NCBI GenBank assembly: GCA_023253575.1
Contig: JALRGB010000553.1
Location: forward strand, 1 to 13,978
DNA length: 13,978 nucleotides
Source: Verrucomicrobiales bacterium
GTDB taxonomy: Bacteria; Verrucomicrobiota; Verrucomicrobiia; Verrucomicrobiales; V1-33
Direction: 5' to 3'
Shown here: positions 7,478 to 13,978 of the stretch, piece after piece
Layout: each line of letters opens with the position of its first letter
How positions within the stretch are numbered: the stretch's first letter is position 1
Program-made: the position numbers and the translations under genes
Notes under the pieces: model-generated
The model's input: the letters and a program-made list of their open reading frames with translations, nothing else
The model's database searches: none
Told to the model about the DNA's origin: nothing

Positions 7478-8995
7478 ATGATATCGGCCTTCGCCAATTC
7501 CTTCAAGATCCCTGAGCTTCGTAAGCGGATCTTGTTCACTCTGTTAATGCTGGTGGTAGTCCAAATCGGGACTCACATCACTCTACCTGGTGTCGACCCT
7601 GTGGTCGTTCATGAGTGGGTCGAGTACAGCAAACAGCAGGCGATGAAGGGGGAAGGTGGCGGTGCTGCGTTCGCCCAGTTGCTCAATGTTTTCTCTGGTG
7701 GTGGTATTGCCAAGTGCGCGTTGTTCGCCCTCGGCATCATGCCTTACATCAGTGCCAGCATCATGATGCAGCTCCTGACCGCGGTCGTTCCGCGTTTAGG
7801 TAAGCTCGCCAAGGAAGAGGGCGGTCGTCAACGAATCACGCAATTGACTCGGTACGCGGCCATCGCGCTCTGTCTGGTTCAGGGTTGGATGATGGTAGGT
7901 GGATTGCTGAATCCATCGCAGAATATCTTACTACCGCAGCTCGGGGAGTTCTTGGATCAGACCCGCAACGTTTTGATTCCTCATAGTGGCCTGCAATTCC
8001 AGTTGATTGCGGTGCTGACCATGACCGCGGCTTCTATGTTGCTCATGTGGATGGGCGACCAGATCACGGAGCGTGGCATCGGTAACGGGATGTCGCTCAT
8101 CATTTCAGCCAACATCTTGACTGCGCTGCCCGGGGCCTTGGTTCAAGTGTGGAAAACGTACATTACGGGTGATCAAGATACGTCCCTGAAGGCTCTCGGC
8201 TTGGTAATGTTGCTCGCTCTCCTTCTGGCAGTGATTGCCGGAGTAGTGGCCATTACGCAAGCCGCTAGGCGCGTCAACATCCAGTACGCGAAACGGCAAA
8301 TGGGCCGCAAAGTAGTGGGTGGTCAGTCGACCTACTTGCCGCTCAAAATCAATTATGCCGGTGTCATGCCGATCATTTTTGCTCAAGCTATCATTTTGTT
8401 TCCCACTTGGATTGCGACGACTCTCGCCGGTGCCAGCGCTTGGGGTGCGAAATTGCAGAACTTGTTTTCCCACACGAGCATTTGGTACTACGTTCTCGAT
8501 GCTATTCTGATTTTCTTTTTCAGCTACTTCTGGGTCGCGACCATGTTCCAACCGACACAGATTTCTGAAGATCTCAAGAAAAACGGGGGTTACATCCCAG
8601 GGGTTCGCCCAGGGAAACCGACTGCTGATTTCCTCGACTACACAATGAGCCGGCTGACTTTCGCTGGTGCTATCTTTCTGGTCATCATTGCGGTCCTGCC
8701 CACCATCATCTCCAATTGGGCCGGCGTGACTCCGACCGTATCGCAATTCTTCGGAGGCACAAGTTTGCTCATTCTTGTCGGGGTGCTCCTCGACATGATG
8801 CGCCAGGTCGAAACGCATCTGCTGCAAAAGCATTACGATGGTTTCCTGCGCAAAGGTCGGATTCGCGGTCGCTTCGAACGCCAGGGTGCCGAAACAGGCG
8901 GTATCGCTGGTGGCAACATCACTTGGCTGCTCATCCTTTGTGCTATCATTATTGTCGGAGCTGCCATGTTCGCTTTTAGCGGTGCAGGTCAGTAA
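7478..8995 (+). CDS. secY: Protein translocase channel subunit SecY
   Basis: SecY forms the channel of the SecYEG translocon in the cytoplasmic membrane. The 505-residue protein is longer than the usual 420-450. Hydrophobic segments are seen at roughly 18-34, 70-100, 125-143, 173-192, 203-223, 238-262, 293-315, 337-357, 392-412 and 424-443. Signatures include IMPYISASIMMQLL, the ERGIGNGMSLII stretch (198-209), and GGYIPGVRPGKPTADFL (370-386), the cytoplasmic loop that contacts SecA and ribosomes. The YDGFLRKGRIRGR segment (453-465) is the normal C-terminal tail. About 40 residues then follow, including an eleventh hydrophobic stretch near 482-500. The start ATG has no SD. Confidence 0.97.
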   Translation: MISAFANSFKIPELRKRILFTLLMLVVVQIGTHITLPGVDPVVVHEWVEYSKQQAMKGEGGGAAFAQLLNVFSGGGIAKCALFALGIMPYISASIMMQLLTAVVPRLGKLAKEEGGRQRITQLTRYAAIALCLVQGWMMVGGLLNPSQNILLPQLGEFLDQTRNVLIPHSGLQFQLIAVLTMTAASMLLMWMGDQITERGIGNGMSLIISANILTALPGALVQVWKTYITGDQDTSLKALGLVMLLALLLAVIAGVVAITQAARRVNIQYAKRQMGRKVVGGQSTYLPLKINYAGVMPIIFAQAIILFPTWIATTLAGASAWGAKLQNLFSHTSIWYYVLDAILIFFFSYFWVATMFQPTQISEDLKKNGGYIPGVRPGKPTADFLDYTMSRLTFAGAIFLVIIAVLPTIISNWAGVTPTVSQFFGGTSLLILVGVLLDMMRQVETHLLQKHYDGFLRKGRIRGRFERQGAETGGIAGGNITWLLILCAIIIVGAAMFAFSGAGQ

Positions 8996-9067
8996 TTTCG
9001 AGATTACCGTCCAAGGGGCGCTCAGGCTCTGGGCGTGTTGCACGGATCAGCCCAACGATCATTCATT

Positions 9068-9850
9068 GTGATTCACTTACGCCAGGGAAAGGAAATTGAG
9101 GGGATGAGACAGGCGGGCCATGCTGCCGCCAAGATTCTGGGCCTTGTTGCTACTCACGTTCGCGCCGGGATCTCTACCGCCGAGGTCGATCGAGTGGCGG
9201 CTGACCTCATTCGCGAGCACGGCTGCACCAGCGCATTTCTTGGATACCGTAACTACCCGGCCAATATCTGTGTTTCTTTGAATGATGAGGTCGTGCACGG
9301 CATTGGGCGGTCGTCGAGGATTATTCGTGACGGCGATATTGTGAAGCTTGATGTCGGTGTTTATCTCAACGGCTGGGTCGGTGACAATGCCACGACCGTG
9401 CCGGTGGGAGACATTGATCCGGACACATGGCGCTTGCTGCAGGCCACCGAGGACTCTCTTGACGCTGCCATCTCATTGGCGCGTCATAACAATAGTCTGC
9501 GTGATCTGTGCGGTTCCGTCGAAAAGCTAGTGACCCGCCATGGATTCACTGTGGTGCGGCAATTTGTCGGTCATGGAGTCGGACGCCGACTCCACGAAGA
9601 ACCGCAAGTGCCCAACTGGGCCGACCCATCCATCAGGACAAAACTGAAGGCCGGCATGATTCTCGCTATCGAGCCTATGATCAATATGGGGCGCGGCAAA
9701 ACGCGGGTTTTGGCCGACAACTGGACGGCCGTCACCGTCGACGGCCGTCCCAGCAGTCACTTCGAGCATACGGTTCTTATTACGCAGGGGGACCCGGAAA
9801 TATTGACGCCGCGCGCCCGGCTGACGTCCCCGTTGCCGCTCCCGAGCTGA
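9068..9850 (+). CDS. map: Type I methionine aminopeptidase
   Basis: Map removes the initiator methionine from nascent proteins in the cytosol, using two metal ions. The GTG at 9068 is chosen because it gives the family's normal N-terminus (MIHLRQGKEIEGMRQAG) and 260 residues; a GTG at 9035 would add 11 unrelated residues. All five metal ligands are present in order: Asp95 (KLDVG), Asp106 (GDNATT), His169 (VGHGVG), Glu202 (IEPM) and Glu233 (FEHTV). His77 (VVHGI) matches the substrate-binding histidine. The C-terminus has about 20 extra residues rich in Pro and Leu. It is the last gene of the plus-strand operon and meets the pilus ATPase gene tail to tail. Confidence 0.96.
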   Translation: MIHLRQGKEIEGMRQAGHAAAKILGLVATHVRAGISTAEVDRVAADLIREHGCTSAFLGYRNYPANICVSLNDEVVHGIGRSSRIIRDGDIVKLDVGVYLNGWVGDNATTVPVGDIDPDTWRLLQATEDSLDAAISLARHNNSLRDLCGSVEKLVTRHGFTVVRQFVGHGVGRRLHEEPQVPNWADPSIRTKLKAGMILAIEPMINMGRGKTRVLADNWTAVTVDGRPSSHFEHTVLITQGDPEILTPRARLTSPLPLPS

Positions 9851-9880
9851 ACGATTGGCAGTTTTCTCCTGAATTCGCCA

Positions 9881-9896
9881 TCCCTGCTTTCAGGGG
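9881..9896. terminator. Possible bidirectional terminator hairpin, weak
   Basis: The 51-base gap between the converging map and ATPase genes holds a small hairpin: CCCTG (9882-9886), loop CTTT and CAGGG (9891-9895), with a possible outer T-G pair. A position between two converging genes suits a shared terminator. Neither side has a proper T-tract, so factor-independent termination is doubtful. Confidence 0.3.
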
Positions 9897-9901
9897 CAGC
9901 C

Positions 9902-12079
9902 TTATGGTGCAGCCGTGTAACTGAGGCAGGCAATTTCCTCGAAACTGGTGTTGCCGGCGAGAACATGGGCCAATCCTTCTTGGTACAGGCTCAGGAATCC
10001 GGAACGCACGGCCACGGCGCGCATGCTTTGCATGCTGGCTCCGGTGGCCACGAGGTTTTGCAGCTCGGCATCGACCGGGCACATTTCCATGAGGGCCACG
10101 CGTCCGGAGTACCCGACGCCGTTACATTCGGGGCATCCACCTTTTTGGTAAATGGGCGTGGGCGGTACCCGGCCGTCCTTCAGGGCGCCATGGCGGCCGA
10201 GGTGATCGGCAATTTCCGCGGTGATGGGGGTTGCTGTTTTGCAATACGGACAGAGGCGGCGCACGAGCCGCTGGGCTTGGCTCAGGCAAAGTGCGTCCGC
10301 GAGTAGGTAGTTTTCGACGCCCATGCTCATCAACCGCGACACGGCGCGTAGCGAGTCATTGGCATGCAGGGTGGTGAAGACGAGGTGGCCGGTCAGGGCG
10401 GCATTAATGGACGCCTGAGCCGTCTCCGGGTCGCGTGATTCGCCGACGAGAATGACATCCGGATCGCAGCGCAGCAGCGAGCGCAGGCCGGTGGCAAAGG
10501 TGATGCCGTGGTACGGGTCGGTCTGCGTTTGATTGATTCCCTCGATCTCGTATTCGATGGGGTCTTCGATGGTTTGGATGTTGACGTTCTCGCTATTAAT
10601 CGAGTTGATGAAGGCGTAGAGGGTGGTGGTTTTGCCTGATCCGGTCGGTCCGGTGACGAGGCAGAGTCCCTGATCGCGGTGGGTAACGTCGCGGATGATG
10701 GCGGTTTGGCGTGGCGAGAGGTTGAGTTCTGAGAGTTGTTTAATGCCGTCTTGTTTGTCGAGAAACCGCATGACGAGTTTCTGTTGTTCGCGACGGCATG
10801 GGATGGCGGCCACGCGCACATCGAGTCGGCGCTGGCCGATTCTGATGGAAAACCGTCCGTCCTGCGTGTCCTGCCGCTGCTGGCCCATGCCGCAGTAATT
10901 TTTAAACATTGCCACGTACCGCTGCAGGTATTCCTCGGAGCAAGAATATATCGTGACCAGCTCACCGTCCACGCGCGCCCGGAATCGGGCCATATTGTAA
11001 AATTTCTCCACGTGTAGGTCGGACGAGCGCATGGTGATGGCCCGCCAGAGAATCCACTGGACGACTTGTTCCGGAGTATGGTTTGGATTTTGGGGGTTGA
11101 CGCGGGCGATGTCGACTGGGTCGATTTCTACGAGGTTTTCGACTTGATCCGAGAAGTAGAGTTCACCGACTTGGGGGGTGGTGGTGGCGCGGGCGGCTCT
11201 TGACCGGTCGCGGGCGATGGTTGCGCGGATGGCGGCCGGGTCAGCGAGGACTGGCTGCATGGTGAGGGCGGAGTGGCCTGATGAGAGCCATTCATCCTCA
11301 AAGGCGTAGATGCTGGTGCTGGCGCAGAGCAAATGGACCGTGTCCTCTCCGATGTGGAGCGGGTAAACCCCGTGTTTTTCCAGCAGTTCTGGGGGGAAAA
11401 GATCTTGAGCGGGGGCGAGTTCCGGGTTGAAGACTGGCAAGCCGGTGGCCAGATGGTAGAGGGCCACGCCATAGTGGCGGGGCAGGAAAAGCATGTCGTC
11501 GAGGCGCCGGAGTGTTTTGTCACGGTTTTCGTCCACTAGACGGCGCATGCGCTCAGCGTCTTCGCTGGAGGCAAAGGGGTATTGTTCTGCGAACCAGGCG
11601 AGAACCGCGGCCAAGGGGCTACCGACGGGAGGCGGCGCGAGCAGGGTGTCCTCGAGGGGATTGGTGGCGGCCATTGGATGCAGCGTGAGCCGGCTTTGTA
11701 AATCCTGACCCACTGCGGCGTAATCGCTTTGGGAGAGACGCGTGCGGATGATGAGAAACGACGGCAGTCCCCAATAGTCACTGCTGGCAGGGTCATAATG
11801 CCCTACGATGAGCAGTGGTCCGAGGGTGGCTAGAGGCAGCCACGGTTCGGCGGTGTGGGGCAGGCGCCCCAGATGGCGGACCATGGTTTCCGCTGGAATG
11901 GTGGTGGTTGCTCGCAACAATCGCAAAGGCATCAAGGCGGCGACTTCTGACGGGTCTCCGGGATCCGGGGTGAGGAAGCGAATCGCGGGTTCCGGCGGCT
12001 GGGAGTCGTCCGATCCGGGGTGCGGTCCCGCCAGCCGGTTGCCATATCGCGACGTTCTAGAAGTCAGAAGTTGATTCAT
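9902..12079 (-). CDS. GspE/PilB-family secretion or pilus assembly ATPase
   Basis: This 725-residue cytoplasmic ATPase should power assembly of a type IV pilus or a type II secretion pseudopilus. The C-terminal half has all the family motifs: Walker A GPTGSGKTT (477-485), Asp box EDPIEYE (505-511), Walker B region LLRCDPDVILVGESRD (535-550), and His box TGHLVFTTLHANDS (563-576). A zinc-type tetracysteine pair (C610-x2-C613 and C649-x2-C652) is also present. The N-terminal half (about 150-300) may hold an MshEN-like domain. The first 150 residues are Pro/Leu/Arg-rich and unrecognised. The gene follows the 143-aa prepilin gene by 15 bases and has no SD (ttttcgcctc before ATG). No GspF/PilC, GspD/PilQ or prepilin peptidase gene is in view, so the exact system is undecided. 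Confidence 0.93.
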   Translation of the reverse strand: MNQLLTSRTSRYGNRLAGPHPGSDDSQPPEPAIRFLTPDPGDPSEVAALMPLRLLRATTTIPAETMVRHLGRLPHTAEPWLPLATLGPLLIVGHYDPASSDYWGLPSFLIIRTRLSQSDYAAVGQDLQSRLTLHPMAATNPLEDTLLAPPPVGSPLAAVLAWFAEQYPFASSEDAERMRRLVDENRDKTLRRLDDMLFLPRHYGVALYHLATGLPVFNPELAPAQDLFPPELLEKHGVYPLHIGEDTVHLLCASTSIYAFEDEWLSSGHSALTMQPVLADPAAIRATIARDRSRAARATTTPQVGELYFSDQVENLVEIDPVDIARVNPQNPNHTPEQVVQWILWRAITMRSSDLHVEKFYNMARFRARVDGELVTIYSCSEEYLQRYVAMFKNYCGMGQQRQDTQDGRFSIRIGQRRLDVRVAAIPCRREQQKLVMRFLDKQDGIKQLSELNLSPRQTAIIRDVTHRDQGLCLVTGPTGSGKTTTLYAFINSINSENVNIQTIEDPIEYEIEGINQTQTDPYHGITFATGLRSLLRCDPDVILVGESRDPETAQASINAALTGHLVFTTLHANDSLRAVSRLMSMGVENYLLADALCLSQAQRLVRRLCPYCKTATPITAEIADHLGRHGALKDGRVPPTPIYQKGGCPECNGVGYSGRVALMEMCPVDAELQNLVATGASMQSMRAVAVRSGFLSLYQEGLAHVLAGNTSFEEIACLSYTAAP

Positions 12080-12094
12080 GAGGCGAAAAATGAT

Positions 12095-12526
12095 TTAAAG
12101 GTCCGGAATGAGTAGACCGAGCCCCGGGGTGCCGGGGTTGAGGACGACGAATGAATGGCCGTTCCACTCCACTCTGTAAGTCAACGGATTGTTAGTCGGA
12201 GCGGCGGGCCAAACTCCAGTCAGCAACGGACTGCCGACGACGCCGTCATCGCGGGTCGTCAACAAGGCCATGACAGCGCTTTCATCCCGGCTCGACTGGC
12301 CATCAGCCGCGATGGTAATCTCCACAGCGCACTGCCGGTATCCGCCCAGCGCGCGATTGATGCAGGACGTTTTCTGCTGGGCGACTTCGGCAGTGGCGGC
12401 GCGGCCGGTGTTGGTGAGGTGAGGCAGGGCCATGGCGGACACTAGGCCGATGACCGCTACGCAGGTCAACAGCTCGGGTAGACTGAGACCCGCGTCACGG
12501 GAGGGTTTTTTGGGAGACACAGTCAT
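12095..12526 (-). CDS. Prepilin-like protein with atypical cleavage motif
   Basis: The gene encodes 143 residues with a short basic leader (MTVSPKKPSRDAG) and a prepilin cleavage site after Gly13. The mature start is LSLPE followed by a hydrophobic helix to about residue 36 (LLTCVAVIGLVSAMALPHL). The glutamate at mature position +5 is present, as needed for subunit assembly. The residue after the cleaved glycine is Leu rather than the usual Phe, and +4 is Pro rather than Ile. The rest is soluble, with four-residue turns rich in Asp, Gly and Pro and a beta-like end (YRVEWNGHSFVVLNPG). It lies 32 bases after the 146-aa prepilin gene and 15 bases before the ATPase gene. Probably a minor pseudopilin. 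Confidence 0.8.
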   Translation of the reverse strand: MTVSPKKPSRDAGLSLPELLTCVAVIGLVSAMALPHLTNTGRAATAEVAQQKTSCINRALGGYRQCAVEITIAADGQSSRDESAVMALLTTRDDGVVGSPLLTGVWPAAPTNNPLTYRVEWNGHSFVVLNPGTPGLGLLIPDL

Positions 12527-12558
12527 GGGGATGCGGAGTGGGGGAGGGGAGGGCGGGA

Positions 12559-12999
12559 CTAATAAGAAAGTGGCACGGCCGTCCCGGTAGTGGAGTCGTA
12601 CAGCGGGATTTTTCCGAAGGTGGCTGTGCCTGTGCTTGAGATCGGATAATTAGCAACTCCCAGCGAGTAGGGACTGGAGAGGTATTCGCTCAGCGAGGCA
12701 GGAGCGAACGCGAGGAAGGGCCTGATGCGGCCGTAGCGAGTGTCGGCATTTAAGGGTGCCCAGTCGGCGGCGGCCGCCGTCAGCCCGAGCGATTGCACGT
12801 AGGCCGCCACGCCGAGATTGAAGGCTTCGGCACGCGCCACCGCCATGTTGCGCTCCGCATCCCGTCGCAGATTGACGATGTTCGGTAGGGCTAGAAAAGT
12901 GATGACCCCAATGATCGCCACCGTGGCGAGGGCTTCAATCAATGAAAACCCCCGCCGGGGAACAGCCGGGGATCGAGGTAGGGTCAACATGGAAATCAT
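12559..12999 (-). CDS. Prepilin-like protein (type IV pilin or pseudopilin)
   Basis: This 146-residue protein has a basic leader ending PRRG, a prepilin site after Gly17, and a mature N-terminus FSLIEALATVAIIGVITFLALPN with Glu at +5. After the hydrophobic helix the chain continues as an amphipathic helix (RRDAERNMAVARAEAFNLG), typical of pilin alpha-1. It then becomes a Ser/Thr/Pro/Gly-rich globular part. A second in-frame ATG three codons downstream (12990) is an alternative start. The gene follows the 182-aa prepilin gene by 10 bases, so co-transcription is very likely. Architecture matches the 143-aa neighbour, suggesting old duplication. Whether it is a major or minor subunit cannot be told. 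Confidence 0.85.
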   Translation of the reverse strand: MISMLTLPRSPAVPRRGFSLIEALATVAIIGVITFLALPNIVNLRRDAERNMAVARAEAFNLGVAAYVQSLGLTAAAADWAPLNADTRYGRIRPFLAFAPASLSEYLSSPYSLGVANYPISSTGTATFGKIPLYDSTTGTAVPLSY

Positions 13000-13009
13000 A
13001 ATCGCACAA

Positions 13010-13558
13010 TCAGTTCACCGGCAGTAGGTTGACTCGTGGATAACTGCCGGGCGCCCACGCCGGTAGTTCAATCCATTTGCCGGTCCGCTTCATGGCGTCA
13101 CTTTGAATTTTGTTGGCGTCGACGGTTTGGGCCGCCAGATGCGCGTACGTTTCCGGGTCTAAATAATGGCTGATCATGGCTAGCCGGCTTCGGCTGTCGG
13201 CCGCCGCATTGTAGGTGCCTTGAACGGTGGTCAGCGCCTGTCTCGTCGTGCTCTGAATAATCCAACTGCTGACCGCTGACTGCACCACCACTTGCTGCTG
13301 CCGGGCCATAATGCGGCGTGCCTCATAGGTCGCATTGGCAATCTGGCTGATGACAATGGCGGCCAGAATGCCGATCACCGCGACCACAATCAGCATCTCA
13401 ATGAGCGTGAACCCCCGGCTGGTGCCGGCAACACCGCTGCGCGTCACCCAATGAGTGCGAAAAAATGTCTGGGAGTAATCCACGGAATACTTATCGGGTG
13501 AAGGGTCGAAAGGGAAAAATAAGAATGGGCGAAATAGCGAAGGGGGAAATGACCGCAT
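13010..13558 (-). CDS. Prepilin-like protein with unusually long leader
   Basis: This 182-residue protein contains the prepilin signature SRGFTLIEMLIVVAVIGI at residues 47-64, with cleavage after Gly49 and Glu at +5. A long alpha-1 helix with basic residues follows, then a polar globular part ending in LLPVN. The ATG at 13558 is backed by a good SD (GGGGAG on the minus strand, seven bases upstream). It gives a leader of 49 residues, far longer than the usual 6-25, with an aromatic patch FRPFLFFPF. A GTG at 13447 would give a normal short leader (MTRSGVAGTSRG) but has no SD. It is the first gene of the tight prepilin-ATPase group and is preceded by the structured repeat region. Confidence 0.82.
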   Translation of the reverse strand: MRSFPPSLFRPFLFFPFDPSPDKYSVDYSQTFFRTHWVTRSGVAGTSRGFTLIEMLIVVAVIGILAAIVISQIANATYEARRIMARQQQVVVQSAVSSWIIQSTTRQALTTVQGTYNAAADSRSRLAMISHYLDPETYAHLAAQTVDANKIQSDAMKRTGKWIELPAWAPGSYPRVNLLPVN

Positions 13559-13573
13559 GAGCCATCTCCCCCC

Positions 13574-13768
13574 TCACCATGCTGCTGCGGGATGACACCC
13601 AACCTTCAGGGCCAGTTTTAAAACCCGCGGGAGAACACTTCCAGAGAAGCGAGGGGATTTGACCGGCCAGTGGCCATCATCTTGCGAAAAAAAAGGCCCG
13701 CCTTTCTTGAAGACAGGACCTTGAAGGGAGAAGCCGGCTGCCTTCGCTTTCTGGATTTGGACTTTCAT
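13574..13768 (-). other. Doubtful 64-codon frame with prepilin-like leader
   Basis: An open frame starts MKVQIQKAKAAGFSLQ, which looks like a basic prepilin leader plus the cleavage site G-FSL. The expected Ile-Glu and hydrophobic helix do not follow; the frame runs straight into repeat copy 1 and on to a stop. There is no SD before the ATG. The two repeat copies differ by a two-base indel, so the repeat itself is not a conserved coding unit. It may be a remnant of a prepilin gene start cut by the repeat, or chance. Confidence 0.25.
13657..13725 (-). repeat. Structured repeat, copy 1 (diverged)
   Basis: This copy matches a second one at 13777-13843. Block A (13657-13689 against 13777-13809) is 33 bases with three differences, all C-to-T type on the minus strand. 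Block B (around GAAGACAGGACC, 13709-13720 against 13827-13838) is 12 identical bases. The spacing differs by two bases between copies. On the minus strand the arms can form AAGGUCC/GGGCCUU, a 7-bp stem with one G-U pair. Confidence 0.75.
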
Positions 13769-13776
13769 GTAATAGA

Positions 13777-13843
13777 ATTTGACCGGCCGGTGGCCGTCGT
13801 CTTGCGAAACGAGGTCCGGCCATCCTGAAGACAGGACCTCGAA
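13777..13843 (-). repeat. Structured repeat, copy 2 (perfect hairpin)
   Basis: This copy contains a perfect 8-bp inverted repeat: CGAGGTCC at 13810-13817 and GGACCTCG at 13834-13841, with 16 bases between. It also has a 10-base palindrome ACCGGCCGGT at 13782-13791, part of a possible second hairpin. A smaller competing hairpin (TCCTG, loop AAGA, CAGGA, 13823-13836) shares bases with the large one. It begins only 12 bases downstream of the partial gene's stop on the minus strand. A terminator, processing site or REP-like element is possible. Confidence 0.75.
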
Positions 13844-13855
13844 ACTAGTCCGGCC

Positions 13856-13978
13856 TTAGAATTTCGTCGTCAAGACACCGCCGACCGGATCGTTGAGCAG
13901 AGCCGCCGCCGCCGTTTTGTCTTCCGCGGTGGTGATGCTGACCTGAAACTTCGTGTCGGCAAACTGGTCAGCGCCATT
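13856..13978 (-). CDS. C-terminus of an unrecognised protein, partial
   Basis: The minus strand is open from the window edge to a TAA at 13856-13858, giving 40 visible residues. They contain TKFQVSITTAEDKTAAAALL and end NDPVGGVLTTKF. The composition (Thr/Ala/Asp-rich with alternating hydrophobic residues) suits a soluble or exported protein with a beta-strand end. No family is recognised. It is co-directional with the prepilin cluster and 297 bases upstream of it, so it may belong to the same system, but nothing here proves that. Confidence 0.55.
   Translation of the reverse strand, partial: NGADQFADTKFQVSITTAEDKTAAAALLNDPVGGVLTTKF

Larger units (their letters stand above)
13559..13855. other. 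Intergenic region with two structured repeats
   Basis: These 297 bases lie between the stop of the partial gene and the 182-aa prepilin gene. They hold two diverged copies of one repeat and a short open frame between them. A purine-rich SD for the prepilin gene is at 13566-13573 (minus strand). No convincing promoter boxes were identified by eye. A run of eight or more A at 13687-13694 (+ strand) sits inside one repeat copy. Confidence 0.7.

Noticed and set aside
8105..9043. A 312-codon open frame antisense to secY
   Set aside because: It shadows a certain gene, its composition is polar and low in information, and it has no family signature.
9035..9067. An upstream GTG start for map at 9035
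   Set aside because: The added 11 residues do not match the family's N-terminus, while the GTG at 9068 gives the standard MIHL-type start.
10393..10965. A 190-codon minus-strand frame inside the ATPase gene
   Set aside because: It is a frame-shifted reading of the conserved ATPase core, rich in Ser/Pro/Arg, and not a gene.
13657..13843. A CRISPR array made of the two repeated blocks
   Set aside because: There are only two imperfect copies with a spacing of about 86 bases after the 33-base block, and no cas genes. This does not fit a CRISPR.
13657..13843. Translation of the repeats as a conserved peptide (SQDDGH-PVK in both copies)
   Set aside because: Part of the block reads similarly in one frame, but a two-base indel between the copies breaks the frame over the rest, so structure fits better than coding.

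Overview
The window looks like a piece of a moderately high-GC bacterial chromosome. The protein sequences, the gene order and the near-total lack of Shine-Dalgarno (SD) sites suggest Verrucomicrobiota, possibly Opitutaceae. That assignment is inferred from memory of the families and was not tested by a search.

Positions 1-9850 (+ strand) hold a long ribosomal-protein operon joining the S10 and spc clusters. The order is rplB (3' end only), rpsS, an unrecognised predicted exported protein, rplV, rpsC, rplP, rpmC, rpsQ, a 63-nt junction, rplN, rplX, rplE, rpsH, rplF, rplR, rpsE, rplO, secY, map. Two genes often found here are missing: rpsN (S14) between rplE and rpsH, and rpmD (L30) between rpsE and rplO. 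The genes supply the large and small ribosomal subunits, the membrane channel that accepts secreted nascent chains (SecY), and the enzyme that removes the initiator methionine (Map). Most start codons follow pyrimidine-rich leaders with no SD. The clear exception on this strand is rplN, the first gene of the classical spc operon.

Positions 9851-9901 are a short convergent gap with one small hairpin. Positions 9902-13558 (- strand) hold a type IV pilus / type II secretion-like cluster. In transcription order it is three prepilin-like proteins (182, 146 and 143 aa) followed by a GspE/PilB-family ATPase (725 aa). The three prepilins carry the N-terminal G-[FL]-[ST]-L-[IP]-E cleavage and assembly motif.

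Positions 13559-13855 are non-coding or nearly so. They contain two diverged copies of a structured repeat about 118-120 bp apart, with an open frame between them that starts like a prepilin leader. The last 123 bases are the C-terminus of an unrecognised minus-strand gene that runs off the window.

The points most worth a second look are the structured repeat pair with compensatory changes upstream of the prepilin genes, the exported coiled-coil protein inside the S10 operon, the rpsQ-rplN junction, a SecY with an extra C-terminal hydrophobic segment, and an L24 with an insertion in its KOW region.
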